Assembly (NCBI GenBank): GCA_007844125.1
Contig: CM017572.1
Span: forward strand, 38,813,397-38,877,396
DNA from: Sinonovacula constricta
Taxonomy: Eukaryota > Mollusca > Bivalvia > Cardiida > Solecurtidae
DNA: 64,000 nt
Reading direction: 5' to 3'
Positions 1 to 12,900 of the stretch are shown piece by piece; within the stretch, counting starts at the first letter, position 1; every line of letters begins with the position of its first letter. Position numbers and translations under genes: made by a program. Under the pieces are notes generated by a model that worked only from the letters and a program-made list of their open reading frames with translations, was not told where the DNA came from and did not search any database.

Positions 1-3000
1 TTACAACCAGGGCAGGAACCACAGGTAGTGTGCAGCTGTCATTACAAATAGGACAGGAACTACAAGTAGTGTGCAGCTGTCATTACAACCAGGGCAGGAA
101 CCACAGGTAGTGTGCAGCTGTCATTACAACCAGGGCAGGAACCACAAGTATTGTGCAGCTGTCATTACAACCAGGACAGGAACCACAGGTAGTGTGCAGC
201 TGTCATTACAACTAGGGCAGAAACCACAAGAAGTGTGCAGCTGTCATTACAACCAGGGCAGGAGCCACAGGTAGTGTGCAGCTGTCATTACAACCAGGGC
301 AGGAACCACAAGTAGTGTGCAGCTGTCATTACAACCAGGGCAGGAACCACAAGAAGTGTGCAGCTGTCATTACAACCAGGGCAGGAACCCCAATGGGTTT
401 GCAGCTGTCATTACAACTAGGGCAGAAACCACAAGAAGTGTGCAGCTGTCATTACAACCAGGGCAGGAACCACAAGAAGTGTGCAGCTGTCATTACAACC
501 AGGGCAGGAACCCCAATGGGTGTGCAGCTGTCATTACAACCTGGGCAGGAACCCCAATGGGTGTGCAGCTGTCATTACAACTAGGGCAGGAACCACAGGT
601 AGTGTGCAGCTGTCATAACAACCAGGGCAGGAACCACAGGTAGTGTGCAGCTGTCATTACAACCAGGGCAGGAACCACAGGTAGTGTGCAGCTGTCATTA
701 CAACCAGGGCAGGAACCACAGGTATTGTGCAGCTGTTATTACAACCAGGGCAGGAACCACAAGTAGTGTGCAGCTGTCGTTACAACCAGGGCAGGAACCA
801 CAGGTAGAGTGCAGCTGTCATTACAACTAGGGCAGAAACCACAGGTAGTGTGCAGCTGTCATTACAAATAGGGCAGGAACCACAGGTAGTGTGCAGCTGT
901 CATTACAACCAGGGCAGAAATAACAGGTAGTGTGCAGCTGTCATTACAACTAGGGCAGGAACCACAGGTAGTGTGCAGCTGTCATTACAACCAGGGCAGG
1001 AACCACAGGTAGTGTGCAGCTGTCATTACAACCAGGGCAGGAACCCCAATGGGTGTGCAGCTGTCATTACAACCAGGGCAGGAACCACAGGTAGTGTGCA
1101 GCTGTCATTACAACCAGGGCAGGAACCACAGGTAGTGTGCAGCTGTCATTACAACCAGGGCAGGAACCCCAATGGGTGTGCAGCTGTCATTACAACCAGG
1201 GCAGGAACCACAGGTAGTGTGCAGCTGTCATTACAACCAGGGCAGGAACCCCAATGGGTGTGCAGCTGTCATTACAACCTGGGCAGGAACCACAAGTAGT
1301 GTGCAGCTGTCATTACAACCAGGGCAGGAACCACAAATAGTGTGCAGCTGTCATTACAACCAGGGCAGGAACCACAAGTAGTGTGCAGCTGTCATTACAA
1401 CCAGGGCAGAAACCCCAATGGGTGTGCAGCTGTCATTACAACCAGGGCAGGAACCACAGGTAGTGTGCAGCTGTCATTACAACCAGGGCAGGAACCACAG
1501 GTAGTGTGCAGCTGTCATTACAACCAGGGCAGGAACCACAGGTAGTGTGCAGCTGTCATAACAACCAGGGCAGGAACCACAATGGGTATAGAGCTGTCAT
1601 TACAACCAGGGCAGGAACCACAATGGGGATGGAGCTGTCATACAACCAGGGCAGGAACCACAGGTAGTGTGCAGCTGTCATTACAACCAGGGCAGGAACC
1701 ACAGGTAGTGTGGAGCTGTCATTACAACCAGGGCAGGAACCACAAGTAGTGTGCAGCTGTCAATACAACCAGGGCAGGAACCACAAGTAGTGTGCAGCTG
1801 TCATTACTACCAGGGCAGGAACCACAGGTAGAGTGCAGCTGTCATTACAACTAGGGCAGAAACCACAGGTAGTGTGAAGCTGTCATTACAACCAGGGCAG
1901 GAACCACAAGTAGTGTGCAGCTGTCATTACAACCAGGGCAGGAACCACAGGTAGTGTGGAGCTGTCATTACAACCAGGGCAGGAGCCACAGGTAGTGTGG
2001 AGCTGTCATTACAACTAGGGCAGGAACCAGAAATGGTGTGATGTCATTACAACCAGAGCAGGAACCATAAGTAGTGTGGAGCTGTCATAACAACCAGAAC
2101 AGGAATCATAAGTAGTATGGAGCTGTCATTACAACTAGGGCAGGAACCACAATTGCTGTGGAGCTGTCATTACAACCAGGGCAGGAACCATAAGTAGTGT
2201 GGAGCTGTCATAACAACCAGAACAGGAACTGGTGTGGAGCTGTTAATACAACCAGGAGAGGAACCACTGGTAGTGTGAAGCTGTCATAATAATCAGGACA
2301 GGAACCAGAATTGGTGTGGAGCTGTCATTACAACTGGGACAGGAACCACAAGTAGTGTGGAGCTGTCATTACAACTGGGACAGGAACCACAAGTAGTGTG
2401 GAGCTGTCATTACAACTGGGACAGGAACCACAAGTAGTGTGGAGCTGTCATTACAACTGGGACAGGAACCACAAGTAGTGTGGAGCTGTCATTACAACTG
2501 GGACAGGAACCACAAGTAGTGTGGAGCTGTCATTACAACCAGGGCAGGAACCACAAGTAGTGTGCAGCTGTCATTACAACTAGGGCAGGAACCACAGGTA
2601 GTGTGGAGCGGTAATTACAACCTGGGCAGGAACCACAGGTAGTGAGGAGCTGTCATTACAACCAGGGCAGGAGCCACAGGTAGTGTGGAGCTGTCATTAC
2701 AACCAGGGCAGGAGCCACTAGTAGTGTGGTGCTGTCATTACAACCAGGGCAGGAACCACAGGTAGTGTGGAGCGGTAATTACAACCTGGGCAGGAACCAC
2801 AGGTAGTGTGTAGCTGTCATTACAACCAGGACAGAAGCCACAGGAAGTGTGGAGCTGTCATTACAACCAGGGCAGGAACCACAGGTAGTGTGGAGCGGTC
2901 ATTACAACCTGGGCAGGAACCACAGGTAGTGTGGAGCTGTCAATACAACCAGGGCAGGAGCCACAGGTAGTGTGGAGCTGTCAATACAACCAGGGCAGGA

Positions 3001-3600
3001 ACCACAAGTAGTGTGGAGCTGTCATTACAACCAGGGCAGGAACCACAGGTAGTGTGGAGCTGTCATTACAACCAGGGCAGGAGCCACAGGTAGTGTGGAG
3101 CTGTCAATACAACCAGGGCAGGAACCACAAGTAGTGTGGAGCTGTCATTACAACCAGGGCAGGAACCACAGGTAGTGTGGAGCTGTCATTACAACCAGGA
3201 CAGAAGCCACAGGTAGTGTGGAGCTGTCATTACAACCTGGGCAGGAACCACAGGTAGTGTTGAGCTGTCATTACAACCAGGGCAGGAGCCACAGGTAGTG
3301 TTGAGCTGTCATTACAACCAGGGCAGGAACCACAGGTAGTGTGGAGCGGTAATTACAACCTGGGCAGGAACCACAGGTAGTGTGCAGCTGTCATTACAAC
3401 CAGGGCAGGAGCCACAGCTAGTGTGGAGCTGTCATTACAACCAGGGCAGAAACCACAAGTAGTGTGGAGCTGTCATTACAACCAGGGCAGGAACCACAAG
3501 TAGTGTGGAGCTGTCATTACAACCAGGGCGAGAACCCCAATGGGTGTGGAGCTTTTAATACAACTGGGACAGGATCCAAAGGTGGTGCAGAGCTGTTCTC
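1..3600. repeat. 41-bp minisatellite array, about 87 copies
   Basis: A 41-bp unit repeats head to tail from the left edge to about 3,600. Its core reads CAGCTGTCATTACAACCAGG followed by GCAGGAACCACAGGTAGTGTG. To about 1,650 most units carry GTGCAGCTG; beyond that most carry GTGGAGCTG. Variants with AACCCCAATGGGTGTG are interspersed in the first half, and units with CTGGGACAGG form a run of near-identical copies at about 2,330-2,540, a sign of recent local amplification. Because 41 is not a multiple of three, all three frames stay open for long stretches and give repetitive pseudo-proteins; these are not genes. The array is left of the last visible CRAT exon (3936-3989, minus), so it probably lies in a CRAT intron. 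Confidence 0.97.
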
Positions 3601-3935
3601 ATAACTGTTTTTGTTTGTTTTGTTTTGTCTGGAAGTTATTCAACAATATAACAATAAAACATATTGAAATAAGTTTCTTGATTCCTACATCTGATTTTGA
3701 GAGAAATGACTTTTTTGTATGATATAATTATGTCCTGATATGTCAGATTTTCCTTATTTTTTTATGTGAATATTGTATTTAAACATTGTTCTGAAATAAA
3801 GGAAACTATATATTTTAAAGTTCTTAAATATTGGAACAATTATAAGGCATTTTTAAAACATGCTATACAAAAATGTTTCCAATTTAATGAAAAGTGAAGA
3901 CATTATAATAGTTATGATGTGCTGAAACTTCTCAC
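3601..3935. other. AT-rich intronic sequence
   Basis: Non-repetitive AT-rich DNA between the minisatellite and the last visible CRAT exon. I see no coding match or structured element. Confidence 0.6.
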
Positions 3936-3989
3936 TCATCAATCATGACTTTATAATCCAGCAAGCCTGCCATCAATCTGGATGCATAA
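3936..3989 (-). CDS. CRAT: CRAT coding exon 5
   Basis: 54 nt, entering in phase 2 and leaving in phase 2. Acceptor GTTTCAG, donor GTGAGA. With the two bases from exon 4 it encodes SYASRLMAGLLDYKVMID, matching the family segment after the DLxGQL motif. The next exon must lie left of the 41-bp array, outside the window. Confidence 0.88.
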
Positions 3990-6900
3990 CTGAAACATAC
4001 AAAAATACATTAAGAGATGCAGACCTGAAAATAGTTTTGGCTTACAAGTCATATTGATAGACTCAGGAGGAAATTATGCAAATACTAGTCAGCCATCTCC
4101 CACAGGGAGCTTTCACTGAATCTACACTATTTGCCTAAGCCTTATAATTATGTGCTTGAAAGGTTCAGTATATATTTACCTGTTAATTAATGTGTACACA
4201 CTAAACAAAAATAATTAATAAGAAACAATAATTCTTTGAAATGAATAATATCGTCTTACTTAGTGAATGTTAAACAACCTTGGATGAATAAATGATTTTT
4301 CAATAGAACAACAAGATTTACAGAAAAAAACTTTGCTGTTATAGGAACTCTCCATACATGGAAAGAACCATGGGCATACCAGATCATCTGGAACATCTCT
4401 ATACATTAGGTATTTGTTGCCATCTGGTCTATAACTTAAACAGTGGGAGGCCTAGGTATGAAACAAAAAATGATACACTTCATCTGCTAAACACTTAATG
4501 ATCGAATGTTAACTACTAGATTAGATTAAAAGCCAGGGCTTTTTTTCACCATTTTGGGAATATGACCCATACCCCTGGAATTAGGAATTTTTGCGTTGTT
4601 TTGCCAGAAATTGGGAATTTCGGAAACAGAGATCGTTTAACGATTCAACGAATAAAAAAGAATGTTTCCGAATGAATTATGTCAATTTTCGTACTTAAAA
4701 AGTTCGTAACTACCACGGATTGCATTATTTTTCGTAGGATTTTTTTTTTAATTGGAAATTTTTCTTCTCTGATTTGGAAAAAAGTATATGTTTTGCCATT
4801 GGGAACATGACCATATATCGGCTATAAAATCGACCGAAAAAAAGCCTTGATAGCACACTGCTTCCATTGGCAGATACCTGATCAGAATCTGCAATATCAG
4901 GCATAAAGTCCTTAGCAATACAAGGAGATAAATTTGCAGGTAGTTAAAAATTTTAACAAAGAGATGAACAACAGAAAGTAAAAGATACTCAGCAAAGTTA
5001 ATATATGCATCACCTCAATTGTCCATCTAGATCTTTGAAGTCAGCTTTAGGAAACAGAACTCCTGGGTTTGAGTTGATAACACAGGATTCTCGGAAGTCC
5101 AAATAAGCATAGCTCCTCCACCATTCTGTCAACTGTAATAATTTAGGCATCAAGGTCAAACTCTATTAATGACAGGCATAGCTTGTCCACCATTCTGTGA
5201 AATGTAATGATTTAAACATCAAGGTTTCACTCTACTAATAATAACCATAGCTTTTCCACCATTCTGGCGTGATTACACTAAATACTGACCGGAACTAGAA
5301 TGTGTGACATGGACTTTTTCTCTTTAATAACAGTCTGTTGCTATAATTTGTCATCATATTTCCTATTCTGAAGGTAATCTGAACCTTTTGGTATCAAAAG
5401 AAAGCTGAAACCATGCAGAATTAAAATTAAGGCTTAAGCAAAAGTGATGCACTCCTATGCACAATAATGGACTGATCCACCTTTACCAGAAGTACATATT
5501 TCATTGAAATCTGAGGGTTACCGACTGGCTTATTAATGGTATGTGCACTGTATGAAGCAGGACCTTCTTACAAGTTGCAAATGTTGACTTTTTTCTGGGT
5601 CTTTCTGATAGACAACAAACAGCTCTTTCATCTATATATGGTTATGGGGTTCTATCATAGCTTGGTGATGGTACAATTTGGTTCCAAAGTTTCGCGAATT
5701 ACTATAGAATATATAACAAACTCATTTAGTGGCGTCTAACCTTCTGTCAACTGTAATAATTTAGAAATCAAGGTTACATTCTATTAAAAATTGGCATAGC
5801 TTCTCCACCATTCCCTCAACTGTAATATGTTAGACATCAAGGGAAAAAACTCTATAAATAATAGGCATAGCTTGTCAACCATTCTGTCAGCTGTAATGGT
5901 TTACAAATCAAGGTTACACTCTACTAATAAAGGGCACAGTTTCTTTAGGGGTGGTTACACTAAATACCGACCAGAAGTAGAATGTGTGATATGGACTTTT
6001 TCTCTTTAGTAACAGTCTGTTGCTATGTTTTTGTATTTTGGCATCAAAATTTCCTATTTTGAAAATAATCTTAATCTTATGGTGTCTAAAGGAAGTAAAA
6101 CTATGTAGAATTAAAAGAAAGCAAAGTCTTGAACACCTATGCACTATAATGGACTGATCAACGAATACAGGAAGTATATATTTCATTGAAATTTGAGGGT
6201 TACCGACTGGCAATTTGGCAGTATGTGCATTCTATGAAGCAGAACCTTCTTACAAGTTGAGAAAGTTGGCTTATTTCTGGGTCTTTCACCTATATGTGGT
6301 TATGGGGGTCCATCATAACTTGGTCATGGTGCAATTTGTTTCCAACTTTTTGCAATTCACTATAGAATATAGAACAAACCTATTAAGGGGCATCTTATTT
6401 TTGACATTTCCTGAAGCACCTTCGTCTGTACCTTTGGCTTGAAAATGACTGCAAATGGGTAAATCCTTTTAGCAAAGGTGTTCTTTCAATTAATGAAATT
6501 GCCATTTGAAGACATTTCAGAAATAAATGTACTGTTTAGTCTGAACTTAGGGGTCCTGATATGTAAATGTGGCTAAAACATAAAAAATTGCTAAAAAGAG
6601 ACTCCAACCATCACCCAACATGTATACTGGGTGTCATTTAGTCTAAAGATAATGAGTTTTGATAATAATTTTCATTATTGTATCTTTATTTTCTGAAAAA
6701 CATGCATTTTAGTGACCTTAACCTTTACCAGGATCCATTTCTATACAACAATGAAAAGAGTCAAATATGCTGGGAACAGAAACTGGCACATACAGTACCA
6801 CATGTTAAAATTATAGTTTTTGCATATAAATGATCCTCTTGTCTACTATGCTGAGTTCTATATAATCCAACAGGCATTATTCTTCATGTTTACATCTTAC

Positions 6901-9900
6901 TTTGATAGTTTGAGACAAAAATTAAGTTGAAATCTGGATAAAATGCCATGAAGACAATGTATGTTTTTTTTTTTCATTTTTTAAAACCTGTTTTGAACAT
7001 GTCAGCATCATATTCTTGACAAAATAGGGGCTCCAACATATAACTGTGTGCTTTGTAGTGTCCTGCATTCACAGAGGATAGCTTAATATTCCTTAAAACC
7101 TTAAAAAATTGCTTTTCTGGCATGCAAATATTCAAATCACTCTCTCGGTAAAACTCAGTCGTGACCCAGACCTTTGCCAGATAAAGACTCCCTAGAGATT
7201 TGCACCTACTCTATGTGACATCTAATGAAAATGCTTATACATTTTCATTAAATAATAGCATCATGACATGTTAGAATAACAGTCTGGTACTTTGTGCAGT
7301 ATTTTTGGTGACTTTTTTGTGCAGATACTATGCACTTTAGGATGGATTTTTCTTCATTTTTAAGACAAATCTTCAAAAATATCTATTTTTAATCCATAAA
7401 TACAATAGTTCATTACAATCATTTTAAATGTTAATTTAGTTATCCAGTCTAATCAATAATACATAAAATAGTCACATACATATTTATATGCTGTTTTGAA
7501 TATAAGTTGTTCTATATTTTCACATTTAGATTTTCACTAGAAAAATCAAGATCACACTCTATTAAAAATAGGCATAGATTCTCCACCATTCTGTGAACTG
7601 TTATAACATCCAGCTTACAGTCTCCACCATTCTGTGAACTGTTATAACATCCAGCTTACAATCTACTAATGGCTAAGTTAGTGATAGCTTAAATCAGATT
7701 AAGAATTAAATATTTTGACTTAAACTTTAAACTTACTCATTTATTGTCCTAAGGGAAATTTTTTATTTGAATTTAGACTGCTCCCTGTTGACTCCCAACC
7801 TTGTGGGTAGAATAAGTAGCTAGACAATATCTACCTGGGACAAAGTAAAGAATCCTACTGAATGATTGTCTGGATTGGGTGCAAACAAAGGCCCCCGAAA
7901 TCCTACTTATCCAAAGTCCTGACCAAACTATATATATCTCAAAGTTGGAAACCACAAGTTATTATAGTAAAAACTAAACTGAAGGAAATTATATTTATAT
8001 TGCTATAAAAAGAACAATTTTATGTTAAGCTGTTAAGCTTTAGAAACAATCATAAAATTATACTTTCTGTTTATTACACATTTTAATCAATATTAATGTG
8101 TTCTAAGCTTAACAGCAAAACAGCTTGATGAGAGTGGGGTTTTGTTTTTATTTCAATCCATTAGATTTGTATTGTTATCAGGATACCCTAAAGCAAACAC
8201 TCAAACCTAATCTTACCCAATTAGTTCTCTGTTTTGCTCGTTCTTCCAACTTGGATTGTAACACTTTGCCAATTCCATTTTTGAAGTCTTCACAAAGCTG
8301 TAATTAAGAAACAACAACAATCAAACATGCAGGATAAAAAGAAATGCGGATTCACTCAAGGAATGAATATCTGAGTTTTGACATTCATTGGTTGATGGAA
8401 CATGTTAGGCTGTGGAACATGTTAGGCTGTTTAAAATATTGTGGAGTCTGAACATAGTTCTCCATTTATAGTTCTTTAAATATCACTAATACAGATTCTT
8501 TAAAAGATAAAATGTCTGAAACCACAATTATATGTAATATGTATGCAAATAAGTGGTAAAATGAAATGTTTAACAAAGAACACAGACAATATTTTACAAA
8601 CATGTCTGCTGCAAAACCATAATTAACCTTATTGTCATGTTTATGTTCATTCAAGAAAATAGTCCATAGTGAAAGAAAGCTTTGCCCACTTAGCCAATCA
8701 GCAATTAGGAATGCAAGCGCACGCTGTCTACATCACACCGTAGTTCATCAAGAAATGAACTTATTTTATGGATACATGTATTTTTATTGTATAGTTCATT
8801 GCAACTGCAAATATTGTAAAAGGAACTATTTAGAAGTGAAGCCAATTCCCCTTCCTCATTTTGGGCGTAACACATAAGAGATAAATCATATTTTTTTAAT
8901 TTATGAAATTAAGACATAAATTTATATAAATTATGTACTCTAGCAAATATTAAATTTAAAAGAAAAAGTATATTATTGTCTATTAACATCTATGTATTAA
9001 GAGTTGACAGACCATTAGGATTCATCTGTGTATATGCTGATAAGTAAAACATTTTAAAAAAAAATAAGAGGAAGATGTCAAAAATTAAAATTCATTGTCT
9101 GATCTACAAAAACACTTTTAGTAACAATGACCTTGATTCTATTGATCTAAAAATCAAGCCAAATCTTTCTATTTCCGTACCTACCTACTAAATTCAATCA
9201 CCAGGCGCGTAGCTGCCTATACGCGAGTACGCAGCTGAATCAACATTATTTTGACAAAAAAAAAATTTTTTAGTAAAAAAAATGTGGTTTGAAATTCAGC
9301 CGCGTTCGCCAGATCTGATAATTACCACACTGAATACTTTACAAATCATATAGCCTAAATCGTACACCATACCGTAGTATTTTTTTGAAAAGTTGTCGGC
9401 CTTTGTAGCTCTTCAAAGTCGGAAGTTTGCACGCGCCGTATTTTCGAAATGTAAACAAATGTTTACATCGAGTTCTTAAAGAAGTCATCAGCAGAATCAG
9501 CGATAGAAAAGAGGTAATTATAACTAAAATGTTACTATGTATGCCTAGTGTTTACTTGTTTCGGTCTGTTTGTTGAGTAATGACATGTTTAACCATGTCT
9601 GTGAACCGATTCTAGCGAGACTGACAACATTTTGAACTAACCAACCTGAATCAGTGAATTCATGATGCAAAAGTGAAAAATTCTGGTGCATTTGTCGTAT
9701 TACTCTGCATTTTTGAAATAGTTCCTTCTTGGAAGATTAGTTATATTGATACATGGAATTTTTATGAAAAAAACATTTCTGGTAAACACAACGCTCATCA
9801 TTTTTTCATCTACGGAAGCGCATAAAGGTCAAAAGTATTCCGATTTCATACATGTACGGAGCCACAATTTATTCTTCCAGGTTCTAATTACGCAAGAAAT

Positions 9901-12900
9901 ATGGCACAGAAGAGAATTGACAGCTTCTTCAGCGTAGGTCCAAAAACTGGGCTGTCTGAAAAAGGCACCGATGCAACCGAGCCTAGTACATGTATGTTTA
10001 CTTTAACATGCTTTTAACATAAAAAGCTACAAACAATAGTCAGTACATGTTAAGTTATACATGTATAGTTAATGATGACAACAATTGTAACTTTTAATTT
10101 TGTTTAAACTTTTCAAGATTCAAGGACAGTATGATTTCAAACTTTTACATTACATTCATTGCAATCCATGCTTTAAATATTCGAAATCAAATTGATTCTA
10201 TAATCAATTTTATGCACCAAAAATTCTAACACTTGTCCAAGTATCGTCATATGTATTCCATATGTATATTTATAGCGCCCGGTACGTCTGGTGTGAAGGA
10301 GGGTCCTGAACCTATGACTTTAGATAAAGATACGCTCGTGGGGATTGCGTACAGTCCCGATGACTTGTATCCTGATCCAGCAAGGTTAACAAAGGCTTCA
10401 GATGACTCGATAAAAGTGAAAGTGCTGCAAAACAACAAAGAATGGGCCAAAACTTTTAAGTTTCCGTCAAGGTAAACTGATTCTGAACTGATTCTGATTC
10501 ATTTGATTTAAAGATGTGAAGTTATAACGGTTGCAGATCAATAGAAAATTGTAGTTTAGTCAACCAGTATTGTATAGAAAAATACCGTTAAAATCTCTAA
10601 ACACAGTCCCGAGGTCTCAAAATCGATGGTTTATGTTGAGGTCTTTTTGTGAGTGGTACATGTGGGAAAATAGACGCAAGCCCGTCTCTTACCACTTGAT
10701 TGTAAACCCATATTAAATAATATACTGCTTCTTCCACTTGTTCGATGTTTGGTTCCATTATAATTATATTAGCGCGCTATGACATGTTTACTATATAATT
10801 AAGACGAATAAAGTATAGTGAATATACTCATATATCTGATAACGTTATTGAAGTACCAGTATCATAAGTATACTAGTAAGATACTAGATATATACTATTA
10901 AAATGGAATCATTTGCTTCCCTGCTTTCCGGATTTCTACGTATTTGGTTGCAAAATTGTTCCATTTCAAGTTCGTACACTATTTCTTTATTTTATTATTT
11001 CAGTATTGAGTATGGAACGAAGCGTCAGTTCTCGGTAGATTGGCTAGAGAAGTATGACTGGCTTCGATATTCAGTTTCCGAGAATTCAGTGTATTGTGCT
11101 CCCTGTATTTTGTTTGGTGCTTCATCTCCAAAGGAGAAAACATTCATCAATACCCCAGTATCAAAATGATCTAATCTTGGAAAGTACATCAAGAGACATA
11201 CCGAGCCTGGTTCGAGTCATCATAGCTGCTGCGCTAGTGCTAGTAGTTTTATGAAAATCATCGAAGGGAAACAAGCAAGCATTACAGCACAACTGTCGAG
11301 AAACAAAGTTGAAACTGTTGCTAAAAATAGACAGGTGCTTAGATCTGTTATAGAGGTCATCATTCTGTGCGGTCGACAAAATATTCCACTTAGAGGTCAT
11401 GATGACAACAATAGTAACTTTACTGTCCTGTTGAAAGACAAGGCCAACAGGGATGAAATCCTGAAAACACACCTGTCCTCTAAATCTAAGGTTACTTACA
11501 CTTCGCCTATGATCCAAAATGAATTAATCACTTTGTTGGGAAATAACATAAAAGGCAAGATAGTTCAGCAGTGCAACGATGCTATTTGTTATTCATTTCT
11601 TGCAGATGAAGCTACTGACGCGAGCACTACGGAACAAATTGCTATGTGTGTAAGATATTATTCTGAAACTGAACAGGACGTGCGTGAAGACTTTGTGGGC
11701 TTTGTGCAAGCAGAATCTACAACAGGAGAGGCTCTTTTTAACAAGTTTATTGAGGGGCAGCGGGACGCAGGATTAGACATCTCCAAGATGAGGGGACAAG
11801 GGTATGATGGGGCCAGTAATATGTCTGGTTGTCATCGAGGTGTGCAAGCTCGGGTCCAGCAAGTAGTTCCCCAAGCAATGTATGTGCACTGCAAAGCCCA
11901 TAGCCTTAATTTGTCAATTGTGCATGCCTGTAAAGAGGCACTCGTCAGAAACTTGTTGGACACAGTACAACAAATCGGATTTGCTTTCAAGTACTCTGCC
12001 AAACGTCTTTTAGCTTTCAAAGAGGAGCTTGGCAACGATCCTGTGGCACAGGAAGAGATGCAGAAGAGAACACGTCTTCAAAGTCTGTGTGAGACGCGAT
12101 GGGCTAGTCGGGCTGACGCACTTTACACTTTCAAAGCTGCATACACATCAATTGTAAGTGCACTGGAGGTGCTAGAACGAGAGGGAGACTCAAAAGCACG
12201 GAGCTACAGATGCAGTATCCTTGGGTTCGACTTCATCATCTCTCTAGTTGTGGTTGAATTCGTCCTCCAGGGTGTTATGCCTCTAAACAAGCTGCTACAG
12301 AAGCAGAATATCGACTTGATCGAAGCAGCCAAGGAGAGTCGAATTCTTATAGCCACATTTCGTGCAGAGAGAGCCGATGATGCTGTGTGGGATGGGCTTT
12401 ACGACAAAGCAGTTGCCATGGCAGAAGACCAAGGAGTCGAGCCTTCAAAGCCTAGAACAGCTCGACGCCAACAGCACCGTGGCAACGTGCCTGCCGACTC
12501 TGTTTCGGAATACTGGAAAAGAGCATTGTTCTATCCATTTCTTGATCATCTAGTTGTGGAACTAGAAGACCGTCTTGTATCCAGCAATGAGAGGTTTAAG
12601 GCTCAATATCTCATCCCAAGCCTTCTTCCTGAGCTCAGCCGAGATCACAAGGATTCCATCTTCCAGGAGTATGAGAGTGACCTCAGTGGGGATCGGGAAG
12701 CCTTCCGAAATGAGATTTCTCGATGGAAAGTAAGATGGGAGCTGGAGGGGACAAAACCCTCAAATCTTACTGACACATTGAAGGCTACGAACAAGACTCT
12801 GTATCCAGACATCTTCACCTGTCTAGTTGTACTAACTACGATGCCAGTGTCTACCGCTACCGCCGAGAGGCAGTTTAGTATCATGAGACGCCTGAAAAAC

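Larger units (their letters stand above)
5133..8216 (-). other. CRAT: CRAT intron 3
   Basis: Holds the splice-acceptor array at 5170-5960 and 7569-7660 and a two-copy ~680-bp tandem duplication at 5266-6445. The stretches 6450-7560 and 7670-8216 are AT-rich and non-repetitive, with nothing I recognise. Confidence 0.75.

Noticed and set aside
71..1545. Seven overlapping plus-strand frames of 60-110 codons with Cys/Gln-rich repeats
   Set aside because: They are translations of the 41-bp minisatellite in three frames. The same peptide motifs appear in every frame, and no splice or start context supports them.
10903..11254. Separate small genes upstream of the 595-codon hAT frame
   Set aside because: They are the second and third exon parts of the same transposase in one frame, separated from the long frame only by the TGA at 11167.
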